Shown here: piece by piece, positions 25,821 through 35,254 of the stretch
Layout of the letters: each line of letters begins with the position of its first letter
How positions within the stretch are numbered: the stretch's first letter is position 1
NCBI GenBank assembly: GCA_016714165.1
Contig: JADJNU010000002.1
Location: 310,001-374,000, forward strand
Reading direction: 5' to 3'
Source: Bdellovibrionales bacterium
Lineage (GTDB): Bacteria; Bdellovibrionota; Bdellovibrionia; Bdellovibrionales; UBA1609
DNA length: 64,000 nt
Notes under the pieces: generated by a model
Told to the model about the DNA's origin: nothing
The model's database searches: none
Seen by the model: the letters and a program-made list of their open reading frames with translations, nothing else
Made by a program: the position numbers and the translations under genes

Positions 25821-26753
25821 TTGAATAACGATAAGGAAAAGTTGGTCGTTCTAGTGACCGGATGTAGCTCGGGAATTGGGTTCGCCCTTGCTCAAGAGCT
25901 CCACTGATTGAATTCCTTTCGAGTGGTGGTTACCGCGCGCCCGACCTCAGTTCATCGCTTGCGGCAGGTATTTACAGAAAATGAAAATTTTATCATTAAA
26001 GAATTGGATGTTAGGTCTGAGACAAGTCGGGGTGCCATCGTTTCCGATGTCTATAGGAAATGGAAGTCCATTGACGTGATTATCAATAACGCGGGGATTT
26101 CCTATCGCTCAGTCATGGAACATATGGATGCGACTTCAGAACTCCATCAAATCGAAACCAACTACATTGGGCCGATAGACCTTATCCGTCGCATTATCCC
26201 TTCAATGAGGGAGAAGGGGTTTGGACGAATTATTAATGTTTCCTCGGTCAGCGGATTTGTCGCAATGCCAACAATGGCCTCCTATACGGCTTCAAAACAC
26301 GCTCTTGAGGGAGCCTCAGAATCTCTTTGGCACGAGTTAAAGCCCTTTGGAATACATGTCAGTCTCGTCCAGCCTGGCTTCGTCAACTCAGAGTCCTACA
26401 AAAAAGTATACCTCACAAAAACGGCGACTTTGAGCCAAGAACTCGAGGGTCCGTATTCCGACTATTACCATCACATGGCACCATTTATAGAGAAACTCAT
26501 GCTGCTCTCTCAGAGGAGTCCGCAAGATATCGCAAAAAAAATTGTAGGACTCATCCTCAAGCGAAATCCGCGTCTCTTCATCCCAGCAACTCCTGACGCA
26601 TTACTTTTTGGTTGTCTGAAAAAAATGATTCCAAGACGTGTTTTTCATTTGCTGATGTTTTGGCTACTACCCAATTCAAAGCGGTGGGCCACAAATCATC
26701 AATCGCTATCTAAAACCGGACTGCTCGCCTTTCCTCCGGCGAGCAAATCTTAA
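25821..26753 (+). pseudogene. Short-chain dehydrogenase/reductase interrupted by an in-frame TGA
   Basis: The TTG at 25821, 6 bases after CGGAGG, starts an SDR with the cofactor motif VTGCSSGIGFALAQELH. A TGA at 25905-25907 stops it after 28 residues, and the same frame then continues as LNSFRVVVTARP, through NNAG, the catalytic Ser in INVSSVSG and YTASK, to 26753. The two pieces make a complete classical SDR of ~310 residues, so a single base change (for example CGA to TGA) explains the break. A TTG at 25908 could restart translation, but the product would lack the nucleotide-binding glycines and should be inactive. Confidence 0.75.
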
Positions 26754-26766
26754 AAATGAGAGAGTG

Positions 26767-27522
26767 CTAAGTACGGCCTGGCTCGACGACAACTGAATAA
26801 CCGACACCCTTGATGGTAACCAGACCAACCCTTGAGCCTTTGATTTTACGTCTGAGATTTGCAATATGAGTGTCAACGGTTCTGTCAGTTATGCATGTCC
26901 CTGGCCACACAGTATCCAGAATTTTCTCCCGGCTAAACACAATCTCTTGTCTTCTTGATAAAAGATCTAGAATTCTCGTTTCTATGAGAGTCAATTGCAA
27001 GTCCACCCTTGCTCCCCCTTTATCTAGAAACACCTTGTATTTCGCGAAATCAATTATCAGATCACCAACGCGCCTTATTTCACCCTGGGCCATATCTCTC
27101 CTGCTCTTTTCGATTTTAGAAAAAAGCCTCGCCCTGAGTTCAAGCGGTTCAAATGGTTTCATAATAAAGTCGTCGGCTCCCAGGCTAAATGCCGTAACCT
27201 TGTGAGAAATGGAAGGTTCTCCCGTGAGAAAAACGATTGGAATATCCTTTAGAAGCCCCTTAGAAATATTATTGAAAATAAAATCAATCCCGTTTCCATC
27301 CGGCAACTCAATGTCTACGAGAATGGCATCGAATTGGAACGAAAGTAATGCCCTTTCCGCCTCCTTAATTCTCTCCACAACCAAAAGATCAATGCCTGGT
27401 AGGGTGCCCCGGACAAGCACGTGGTAAACAGGGTCATCCTCAATATACAATATTCGGGCACGCATCTCGCCACCATATTTGGTCTGCTCAGACTCGTCAA
27501 ATTCATATGGAGAAAACTTCAT
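26767..27522 (-). CDS. OmpR family response regulator
   Basis: Two-component DNA-binding regulator. The ATG at 27522 is chosen because GGAG sits 5 bases upstream; a longer in-frame start exists at 27579. The receiver domain begins ARILYIEDDPVYHVL (acidic pair), has the phospho-acceptor Asp in AILVDIELPDGNG, a switch Thr in IVFLTGEPS and Lys in MKPFEPLEL. The winged-helix effector domain ends with CITDRTVDTHIANLRRKIKG and GVGYSVV. It diverges from the receiver/hybrid-kinase pair, which is probably its signalling partner. Confidence 0.88.
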   Translation of the reverse strand: MKFSPYEFDESEQTKYGGEMRARILYIEDDPVYHVLVRGTLPGIDLLVVERIKEAERALLSFQFDAILVDIELPDGNGIDFIFNNISKGLLKDIPIVFLTGEPSISHKVTAFSLGADDFIMKPFEPLELRARLFSKIEKSRRDMAQGEIRRVGDLIIDFAKYKVFLDKGGARVDLQLTLIETRILDLLSRRQEIVFSREKILDTVWPGTCITDRTVDTHIANLRRKIKGSRVGLVTIKGVGYSVVVEPGRT

Positions 27523-27602
27523 GCTGGCTCCATTCCCAATTAAACTTAGCCCCTTAAGCTCGCGACGGGACGTCATCAAAACAAGCGAAAAGGCCGGCCA
27601 TC

Positions 27603-28097
27603 ATGCAGCAAAAAGAAGATTTTTCAATGCCGACAATTCCTTCGACGGAGAATCTAGAGCCCGAAGCCAGCTCACTGTCGCCTGTGAAAATCCTGATCGT
27701 CGAGGATGATTTTACCTTTGAGCCTATATGGGAATTCATTTTTTCCTCGCTGGGAGTGCCTGTTCAATATAAATGGGCGATTAGCTACACTGAAGCCGCG
27801 CAATTGATGGTGCACACTCTCACTCAGGAGCCATTATTTCATATTGTTATCTCAGACATTTTTTTGTCAGGACCGGAGTCGGGCTTGGATCTTTGGAAAA
27901 AATTCGCAAAACATTTTCCTAAAACCTTCCTGTTGATCTCTCGATCAGAAGAATCTAAGGTGCGGAAGCACACGGATGATCATGCTGATTTTTCTCCCAC
28001 TTATATCCGGAAGCCTTTGGAGCCTCATTCTTGTATCCAGATTTTAAAGGAAATGATTGGAATGATATCAGTTGCTAATAAGGATTCTAGAACTTGA
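27603..28097 (+). CDS. Stand-alone response-regulator receiver domain
   Basis: A 164-residue single-domain receiver: KILIVEDDFTFEPIWEF with the acidic pair, phospho-acceptor Asp in VISDIFLSGPESG, Ser in LLISRSEES and Lys in TYIRKPLEPHS. The first ~28 residues are a disordered Ser/Pro/Glu-rich leader. There is no output domain, so it probably acts by protein contact or phosphotransfer. Its stop overlaps the start of the hybrid kinase gene by 4 bases, so the two are translationally coupled. Confidence 0.85.
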   Translation: MQQKEDFSMPTIPSTENLEPEASSLSPVKILIVEDDFTFEPIWEFIFSSLGVPVQYKWAISYTEAAQLMVHTLTQEPLFHIVISDIFLSGPESGLDLWKKFAKHFPKTFLLISRSEESKVRKHTDDHADFSPTYIRKPLEPHSCIQILKEMIGMISVANKDSRT

Positions 28098-30292
28098 ACT
28101 TTAAAAAGGGATTCTTGTGGAAGTTTGTCTTATTTTTTGGAATGGGTGCACTCGCCCTGATCTCGATACAATTGCAGCGTGAAAACTCAAGCGCCAGGGA
28201 ATTAATCAACAGAAGGTACGAAGCTCTAAAGAAGCAACAACTATTGAGTTCAATTGTCTCCGAATTGAGAACCTGGGAGCCATTCCTCAAGCTTGTCACC
28301 TCCCACAGAGAGAACTCTTTCTCTTCATTGGATTTCTTGAAAGATTCGACAAAAAAAATTGATTCCCATTTCCAGACGCTAAATTCTTTGGAATCAAATA
28401 GTGCAGAAGAAAATACCTTGTTTCATTCCCTCAGAAACGAATGGATCGAAAAGTCATTAACGATTCAATCACTTCAAACTCTTGACTCTGTAGGCCAAAT
28501 TAACTTAGCTAAAATCGGGTTTTTGATTGATCATTTAAGTAACTTTAATAGAGAAATTGTTGAGGCTGTCCATCCGATAGTCCTCTCTGAGTCTTCATTT
28601 GTTGAAAGGCATATCGACTGGCTTTTTTATGGATCTTTGTCTTTGACCCTGCTTTCAGGCCTCATTCTTCTTAATGACCACAGATTAATGCGCGCAGATC
28701 TCCTTTCGCTCAAAAAGTCTAAAAGTGAAACTTTGCGGTCGTCGAATCTAAAAACCCAATTTCTTGCTACGATGAGCCATGAAATTAGAACACCACTCAA
28801 TGGGATTGTTGCTTTGTCTGACCTCCTTATCAAGAGGCAAGATGAGAAACCTGATCCACAGTTTCTCCAGACAATATCTGATTCTGGCAGGACTCTGATG
28901 AGAATTGTAGATGATATTCTTGAATTCTCCAAGTTTGAGGCTGGCATGGTGGACATCAAGAGCAAGGATTTTGACTTGAAAAAGCTCATCGAGGGTATTT
29001 TAAATGGACTGAATCCAAAAGCCGAAGCCAAGGGAATTTACTTGGTCTCAAAATTTCGGCCTGAATTTCCAGTAATGGTAAACGGAGACAGGGAAAGGCT
29101 AGCTCAGATCTTGTTCAATATAATTGGAAACGCGATTAAATTTACAAGTACGGGAGGTGTTATCCTCACGGTCGAAAGACTCAAAAAAGAAGTGCAGGAA
29201 TTCAGGTTTGCAATCCAAGACACAGGCATTGGCATGACACCCGACCAAACTGCAAAGATCTTTCAACCCTTTGTCCAATTTGAGAAATCCGGCACATCTG
29301 GCGAACCCGGATGCGGACTAGGTCTCTGTATCAGCCAGAAGCTTGTCCAAGCTATGGGTGGAGAACTCAAAATCTTTTCAAAAGTTCAAAGTGGAACCGA
29401 GATAAATTTCGAAATCCCACTGAAAGCAGCCAAGGTGACTGTTGCCCCTACCTCAAAAGTGAAGAAAATTAAAAAAATAAAGGGAGAAGCAGAGTCACTG
29501 GATCAGAATGGCCGAGATTTGATTTTGGTTGCTGAAGATGTGAAGTCAAATCAAATTGTCGTTTCAGCGATCTTGAAGGAGTTGGGTTTTCAGTCCGTTA
29601 TTGCCACAAATGGAAGCGAGGCCCTTTCTTTGATTATTCAAAAAGGAAAATCATTTTCTATGGTCCTTATGGATTGCCAGATGCCTGAGATGGATGGATT
29701 TGAAGCAACCAAAAGGATAAGAAAGCTTGGAAATCACTTTATTCCTGTATTGGCAATGACTGCTGACGTAAGTACTCAAAACAAAATCGCATGTATGAAT
29801 TCAGGAATGGATGAAGTGATTTCGAAACCAATTTCTTTGGAACACGTAAAGAACCGATTGGATCGCTACTTGAGTTCTGCGAGCGAGGCGACGCTACCGA
29901 TGGCGCTGGAATCTCTCAGTGAGAAAATAGGGAAGGTGGCTACAAGTAAGGTATTGAAATTCTATTTGAAAAGCCTCAGGGAGGTTTTGTCTTTTGAAAA
30001 TACCTATGAGCAATACAAGGACCTGACTGAACTAACACGGCTTGGGCACAAGCTCAAGTCATCCTCATATACGGTTGGAGCCATAGAATTGGGAAAGGCA
30101 TTCGAAAGACTGGAATCCTGTGATGACTTCGATTCGGCCATCGGGTTTTTCAATGAGGATATCCGACCACTTATTTATAAAACTCACAGAGAGATGAGTT
30201 CCTTATCTCTAAATTCCACACGTGAGAAGAAAACGATCCCTCTGAGTTCCTACAAGAATATTGAAGCACAGGCCAGCCATTTTGGAGGATAA
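28094..30292 (+). CDS. Hybrid sensor histidine kinase with receiver and Hpt domains
   Basis: A 732-residue phosphorelay kinase in the inner membrane. Order of parts: a transmembrane helix at the N-terminus (LWKFVLFFGMGALALISI), a periplasmic sensor segment of about 150 residues, a second helix (LFYGSLSLTLLSGLILL), dimerisation/phosphoacceptor motif TMSHEIRTPLNGI, HATPase motifs (NIIGNAIKFT, DTGIGM, GCGLGLCIS), a receiver with MVLMDCQMPEMDG, and an Hpt-like end with LGHKLKSSSYTVGA. It starts at a TTG overlapping the receiver gene stop. The full His-Asp-His chain can pass phosphate to the coupled receiver or to the divergent OmpR-type regulator. The signal is unknown. Confidence 0.9.
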   Translation: MNFKKGFLWKFVLFFGMGALALISIQLQRENSSARELINRRYEALKKQQLLSSIVSELRTWEPFLKLVTSHRENSFSSLDFLKDSTKKIDSHFQTLNSLESNSAEENTLFHSLRNEWIEKSLTIQSLQTLDSVGQINLAKIGFLIDHLSNFNREIVEAVHPIVLSESSFVERHIDWLFYGSLSLTLLSGLILLNDHRLMRADLLSLKKSKSETLRSSNLKTQFLATMSHEIRTPLNGIVALSDLLIKRQDEKPDPQFLQTISDSGRTLMRIVDDILEFSKFEAGMVDIKSKDFDLKKLIEGILNGLNPKAEAKGIYLVSKFRPEFPVMVNGDRERLAQILFNIIGNAIKFTSTGGVILTVERLKKEVQEFRFAIQDTGIGMTPDQTAKIFQPFVQFEKSGTSGEPGCGLGLCISQKLVQAMGGELKIFSKVQSGTEINFEIPLKAAKVTVAPTSKVKKIKKIKGEAESLDQNGRDLILVAEDVKSNQIVVSAILKELGFQSVIATNGSEALSLIIQKGKSFSMVLMDCQMPEMDGFEATKRIRKLGNHFIPVLAMTADVSTQNKIACMNSGMDEVISKPISLEHVKNRLDRYLSSASEATLPMALESLSEKIGKVATSKVLKFYLKSLREVLSFENTYEQYKDLTELTRLGHKLKSSSYTVGAIELGKAFERLESCDDFDSAIGFFNEDIRPLIYKTHREMSSLSLNSTREKKTIPLSSYKNIEAQASHFGG

Positions 30293-30351
30293 GAGCCGAA
30301 GTGAAATACCGACAGCACCCTTAAAAAATTAAAAGTAGTCTGTTCCCTTGA

Positions 30352-32207
30352 CTACTTGAGAGCTGCTAGAAGGATACGGAGCAATTGATCGGCAAATGTT
30401 TCAGCCGATGGCAGGACGGCGTATCGTTTGAACATGAGAGAAAAATAGTTTTTTTCTTTTTTATCGATAGTGAGGGCGTAAGGGAATATACCAATTTCCT
30501 CCGCTTCCAGACATGCCTTACGCACGTCGTTTAGTCCATGTGTGCCCTCATAGTGATCGAGGTCCGTTGGTTTGCCATCAGTTAGAATGAGTAGAATCTT
30601 TTTCCGCGATCTATTTAGCCTCAAAATCTCAACGCTATGACGAATCGATGGCCCCAAGCGAGTGTATCCCTGTGGCGTTATCGACTTACCAACCTGATAA
30701 AAATCCCGCCATGAATTTTCAAAATTCTTGTAGACATGGTAATCGCAATGATGACGGGTGGCACTCCACGTACCCGCAACCATAACATCTCTGATTATTT
30801 CCTCGAATAGAAGTCCCGCAAGTCCAATTGACTCTAAAATAATATCAAGAACACGCAAATCTCCAATCCAAGAATCGGTCGATAAGGATTGATCAAATAG
30901 AACCAGCACAGACACGTCTGACATCAATTTTCTCTTTGTGGCGTAAAAGCGTCCGTCATCAGCACTCTTGGTTTTCAAATTCACTAAATAGCGAATGACA
31001 GCATCTTCGTCGAGCTCAACACCATCTTTCTGACGTCGCTGCCAAAGTGGCTCATTCACGACACTTTGTATGAGACGTCTCCACTCTTGCAATTTGGATT
31101 GTCTCCTTCTTTTATTCTTGCTTGAAACGATTGATCATCTGACGGCGCAATCGGAATTCTATTCAGAAAGATGCGACAGTGGTTTTCTAAATATCGACCA
31201 CTGCTATGACTCCATTCTCGATACACCCTTTCTTTCGCCAAACTGGAAATGCCTGTCCTGAGCGATTGGCGTTGAAAAAGTACAATACTGTCTGCCTTGT
31301 ACACTGACTTGGCCGTTTCGCCACCAAGGGTCACTTGTTTCATTTCAAGTTCCTCGAGAGCATTGGCATGAGACTCAATTTCATCATCACCAGAATCAAA
31401 TCGATATCCGCCTTGATAATCGTCTAAGGTCTCTATTTTCTCAAATGAATGAGAGACTGGATTCGCATTTTTTTTCTGCTCTTCCAAAGAAATATTTTTT
31501 GTCGGATCGATCGCTGCTTTCTCCTTTTCGGTGCCCTTGGGACGCTGACCGTCCAAAGCCTGATTTTCATCGACCTCGACAGAACCAGTGGAGAAAGCCT
31601 GGCACAAAAATGGTACTGTCATCGCGACAAAGGCAGGAACAGCCTCGTTGACTCTGAAGCCCTCCCTCTTTTTAACAGAAAATGGAGGATGAGGCGTCCG
31701 AGTCGTCAAGGCCGAGCGCCAATACAAATAGAGATCCTGAAACTGAGTCAACTTATAGTCCGGACACTCCTTTAATAGGTGCGAAATAAACTCATTTTCA
31801 AAACTCGCAAACCCAGGAAATTGATTGTCCAAAAAAATATTCACATCAACTGAACGAGACAAAAAATCGATCCTCCCTTCCAAAGGCGAAATGGTCTTCA
31901 TTTTTGAAACAAGATTTAATCTTTTTGATGCACAGGATTTTAATACCAAATAAAGGTAGGCCTTTCGGTTGAGGGCTGCGTCTGAAAATTGACCGACCCA
32001 TTCGGGCAAAAACAAATGCCCCTCAGCGAAACCCACAAAAGTTCGGGCTGGAATAAGTTGAACGGGCTCACCCGTCCCCAAAATCACCTGAGCAACCGTC
32101 TTAAGGTAAGCTTCCTGTTTTGAAAACTCGACAGTCGACGGCTGACGTCTTCGTCGCTGAGATGGCGAAGTCCAATATTTCTGAAAAATCTTTTCAAGAA
32201 GATCCAC
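30352..32207 (-). CDS. norD: NorD, nitric oxide reductase activation protein (frameshifted)
   Basis: Accessory protein that works with the NorQ AAA+ ATPase to insert or activate the metal centres of NorBC. The N-terminal part (32207 to about 31110) ends in the family's YREWSHSSGRYLENHC region; the C-terminal von Willebrand A domain (VLVLFDQSLSTDSW, a DxSxS MIDAS, then ILTDGKPTD) is in another frame from about 31110 to 30352. One extra A in the run at 31110-31113 (minus strand) restores ARIKRRRQSKLQEWRR through the junction, giving about 618 residues, a normal NorD. An AAGGAG just downstream could also let the vWA part start at a TTG at 31092. The start overlaps the norQ end by one base. Confidence 0.8.
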
Positions 32208-32983
32208 TATAGACTCAGGTTGATCATGTCTTTCAACGCATCAACAACAAGACCATCATCTGATAGAGATTCCGCAATTGCGGCATGGCAAGCTCGTCGT
32301 GGATTCATACCATCCACGATAAGACGGCAAGAGTTAACCATCAGGCGCGTAGAAAGGGTCTCTTTGAGGTTATGTTCTTTCATCTTCCGAACATTCTGGG
32401 CTAGCAGGCACATGGCTTTTGCGACTTTAAACTCAACACCCGTCAACTGAACCAAAAGATTGGCTTCCTTTTCTAAGGGTAAATAGCTCATGCTGATATT
32501 AACAAAGCGTTGTCGCGTGGAAGGTTTCAACTCCTTCAAACCCCGTTGATAACCGGGGTTAAAGCTTGCAACAAACATAAACCGAGAAGGAGCGACCACC
32601 ACCTCGCTTATTTTATCCAGGTACACTTCGCGACGATGGTCAGTTAAAGGATGGATCGCAACAACCACGTCTTCACGAGCCTCTGCTATCTCATCGAGGT
32701 ACAAAATTGCCCCCGTTCGAACAGCCTGGGTGACGGGACCGTCCTGCCACACCGTTTCCCCACCTTTAATTAAAAACCTACCCAGAAGATCAGCCGAGTT
32801 CGTATCCTCATTACAGGCCACTTTTACGATTGGAAGGTCCAGATGATCCGCCATAAACTCGACAAGTCGAGATTTACCACATCCCGTTGGACCTTTTATC
32901 ATCACGGGCAACTGATTTTTAAAACAGCGCTCAAAGACCTCAATTTCATTGTCGGCAGGCACAAAAATTGTGGACAAAAACAC
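32207..32983 (-). CDS. norQ: NorQ, MoxR/CbbQ-type AAA+ ATPase
   Basis: Cytoplasmic AAA+ ATPase partner of NorD in nitric oxide reductase activation. It is 258 aa, typical of the CbbQ/NorQ family. Walker A is GPTGCGKSRL near residue 35, Walker B is ILYLDEIAEA, sensor 1 lies in FVASFNPGYQRGLKEL, and the arginine finger region is KPSTRQRFV. It lies between norB and norD, overlapping norD by one base and separated from norB by 11, in the order norC-norB-norQ-norD. Confidence 0.93.
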   Translation of the reverse strand: MFLSTIFVPADNEIEVFERCFKNQLPVMIKGPTGCGKSRLVEFMADHLDLPIVKVACNEDTNSADLLGRFLIKGGETVWQDGPVTQAVRTGAILYLDEIAEAREDVVVAIHPLTDHRREVYLDKISEVVVAPSRFMFVASFNPGYQRGLKELKPSTRQRFVNISMSYLPLEKEANLLVQLTGVEFKVAKAMCLLAQNVRKMKEHNLKETLSTRLMVNSCRLIVDGMNPRRACHAAIAESLSDDGLVVDALKDMINLSL

Positions 32984-32994
32984 TCCTCGATTTT

Positions 32995-34323
32995 CTAGCT
33001 ACGAACTTGACCGACAGGACCCCCGAACCGAATGAAATTCCAAACAAAGGCACCGATTCCAAGAGAAAAAAGAGAGGCCGCAAGCACGAGACCAAAAAAA
33101 TGGACTTCGAGTTCCTTCTGCACAACCAAGAAATCTAAACCCATCTTCCTTTCGAGATATACTTGCGCAATGCCAGCAACCCCAAAAGCCAGTGTCATCG
33201 AAATCATTCCAATATTTGAAGTCCAGAAAGCGAATGAGTTCATGCTTGAATCCTGCAGCTTACGACCCGTTAAATGCGGCATAGCATAAGTGATGATCGC
33301 TAAAACCACGCAGGCATAGGCACCCCAAAAGGCCATGTGCCCGTGCATTCCGGTGACGAGAGTCCCATGAGTGTACATGTTAACTTGAGGCAAAGTATGA
33401 GCAAAACCTAGAAAGCCTGCTCCAACAAAAGAAAGTACCGCGCAGCCAAGTGTCCAAAGCATTGCGATCCGATTGTCTGGCGTTCGCCCTCCCTTTTTTG
33501 CCATCGACAGGGCGTAAATCGCCATACCTAAGAATGCCACAGGCTCCAAAGCCGAAAATAGTCCACCAACAATGAGCCAGTATCGAGGAGTCCCAATATA
33601 ATAATAGTGATGGCCAGTGCCCAAAATACCGCTCAAAAAGGTAAATCCGACGATTATATAAAGCCACTTCTCAATGATCTCTCGGTCAACCCCTGTCAAC
33701 TTAATCAGTAGAAATGACAATATCGCACCCATGATCAATTCCCAAACACCCTCCACCCAAAGATGTACAACCCACCAACGCCAGTAAGAGTCCATCGTTT
33801 GATGATCAGTGTCGATCATGCCCGGCAAATAGAGCAGGGCAGCTGTTAGCAGACCAAAAAACAAAACAATGCTTGTAGTTGTGTAGCGGCGACCCTTCCA
33901 GATCGTTCCACCAATCAAGCCTATAAACAAGAGCACATCTACAACAACGAGATAATCAAGTGGGCGTGGTATCTCGAGAAATTTTCTGCCTTCCCACCAA
34001 TTGAAATGAAAACCAATGACTGCCGTGACTCCCACGGTTACAAATGCAATCAATTGGACATACGCCCATTTTACCGAAAGTAGTTCCCGATCCGCCTCTT
34101 CAGGAATGATATAGTAGGCAGACCCCATAAAGCCCGCCAGCAACCACATTACCAACAGATTGGTGTGAACAGCTCGGGCCGTGTTAAACGGGATAACAGC
34201 ATGAAGCCCATCGTATCCCATGTGGGCAAACCCCATGATAAAGCCATAAACTAACTGAAGACTCAACAACAGCATGCAAACGGCAAAAAACCAGTAAGCG
34301 ACCTTTTGTGACTGATATTTCAT
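32995..34323 (-). CDS. norB: Nitric oxide reductase catalytic subunit NorB
   Basis: Integral membrane heme b/b3-FeB subunit reducing NO to N2O, 442 aa with about 12 hydrophobic helices, as in cNor. Metal-ligand motifs are visible: His in ARAVHTNLLVMW, His and Glu in VVHLWVEGVWELIMGAI, the pair in LGTGHHYYYIG, and the HGTLVTGMHGHMAFWG helix with the high-spin heme ligand. It lacks the N-terminal extension of the quinol-dependent qNor and is preceded by norC, so it is the cytochrome-c-dependent type. norC ends 3 bases upstream. It would detoxify NO or complete a partial denitrification chain. Confidence 0.95.
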   Translation of the reverse strand: MKYQSQKVAYWFFAVCMLLLSLQLVYGFIMGFAHMGYDGLHAVIPFNTARAVHTNLLVMWLLAGFMGSAYYIIPEEADRELLSVKWAYVQLIAFVTVGVTAVIGFHFNWWEGRKFLEIPRPLDYLVVVDVLLFIGLIGGTIWKGRRYTTTSIVLFFGLLTAALLYLPGMIDTDHQTMDSYWRWWVVHLWVEGVWELIMGAILSFLLIKLTGVDREIIEKWLYIIVGFTFLSGILGTGHHYYYIGTPRYWLIVGGLFSALEPVAFLGMAIYALSMAKKGGRTPDNRIAMLWTLGCAVLSFVGAGFLGFAHTLPQVNMYTHGTLVTGMHGHMAFWGAYACVVLAIITYAMPHLTGRKLQDSSMNSFAFWTSNIGMISMTLAFGVAGIAQVYLERKMGLDFLVVQKELEVHFFGLVLAASLFSLGIGAFVWNFIRFGGPVGQVRS

Positions 34324-34326
34324 AAT

Positions 34327-35043
34327 TTATTTCCCACCCTTCAAGTTCGAAAGGAATGCAGCTAGCTCAACAATTTGCTCTTCGGACAGTGGCATTTTCG
34401 CCATTTTGGAGTCTGATTTAACTGACACAGGATCTCTTAGCCAAAGTTTTAGAAACTCAATATCGCGGGTCGCACCTATCGAATCAAGAGCAGGCCCCAC
34501 TTGGCCGCCTTGCCCGCCAAGAGAATGACAAGCCACACAAAGTTGGTTGAAAACCTGAGGTCTGTCTTCCCTTTTTACCAAAGGAGAAGAAGCTGTGTCT
34601 CCCGAGTTCCCAACTGAGGCAATTTGCCCCAAATCAGGCTTAGGCGGAAAACCATTGAGATCCATTTCACCAATCCATTTTAGAAAAGCCGTGAAATCGC
34701 CAATCTCTTCTTCTGTGAACTTGTAGTTCGTCATTTTACGCTGACCCGGATACATCGACTCAGGATCACGCAGCATGGCCTTAATAAATACTTCTCCACG
34801 CCGCTCAAAAACTTTTGTGAGTTCGGGCGCATAATAAGCCCCCTCACCCAGAATTGTGTGACACCCCATGCAATTGTTGCGATCAAACAAGTGCTTCCCG
34901 CGTATCACCTCTGGAGTTAGATTTTCTGACCTCGTCTGAGCTGGGATTCTCTGAAAGGTATCAATCGTTAAACCCACAAAAATGGCAGAAAACCCCAGGG
35001 TCCCCACCAGAAAAAATGCCTTCGCCTGCGACTTCGACAACAT
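34327..35043 (-). CDS. norC: NorC with an extra C-terminal cytochrome c domain
   Basis: Membrane-anchored cytochrome c subunit of nitric oxide reductase. The N-terminal helix (AFFLVGTLGFSAIFVGLT) and the first heme motif NCMGCHTILGEGAYYAPEL are NorC hallmarks, with Met ligands in TNYKF-adjacent RKMTNY. The protein is 238 aa, whereas NorC is normally about 150: after a linker there is a second cytochrome c domain with CVACHSLGGQGGQVGPAL and a likely Met ligand near KMAKMPLS. It is thus a di-heme fusion that could take electrons directly from a donor without a separate soluble cytochrome. GGAGGGG provides a strong ribosome-binding site. Confidence 0.9.
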   Translation of the reverse strand: MLSKSQAKAFFLVGTLGFSAIFVGLTIDTFQRIPAQTRSENLTPEVIRGKHLFDRNNCMGCHTILGEGAYYAPELTKVFERRGEVFIKAMLRDPESMYPGQRKMTNYKFTEEEIGDFTAFLKWIGEMDLNGFPPKPDLGQIASVGNSGDTASSPLVKREDRPQVFNQLCVACHSLGGQGGQVGPALDSIGATRDIEFLKLWLRDPVSVKSDSKMAKMPLSEEQIVELAAFLSNLKGGK

Positions 35044-35163
35044 ATTAATGACCCCTCCGAATCCGCGTTTTTTGATTGCTAAAACATCTACTCACCGATC
35101 GAATAGAATAATCAAGCTTTTTATTTACTAAGATCTCTAATTATCAAGATCTTTCATTTATCA

Positions 35164-35183
35164 GATTTGATGAATTACAAATC
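35164..35183. promoter_or_regulatory. Inverted repeat in the norC/macro-domain divergent promoter
   Basis: GATTTG-N8-CAAATC lies in the 211-bp gap between divergent norC and the macro-domain gene, flanked by further inverted ATCAGAT/ATCTGAT. It loosely resembles an FNR/DNR-type site (TTGAT-N4-ATCAA), the usual class of regulator for nor genes, but the spacing is not canonical. Confidence 0.35.
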
Positions 35184-35254
35184 ATCTGATAGTTAGTTAA
35201 GGTTCCATATGGACAATCTATACTCGTCTTAATTCTTCTCAAAGGAGCTTCAAA

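Noticed and set aside
30352..31092. Independent stand-alone von Willebrand A gene
   Set aside because: Its sequence continues the NorD family directly after the preceding frame, and one base joins them into a normal-length NorD.
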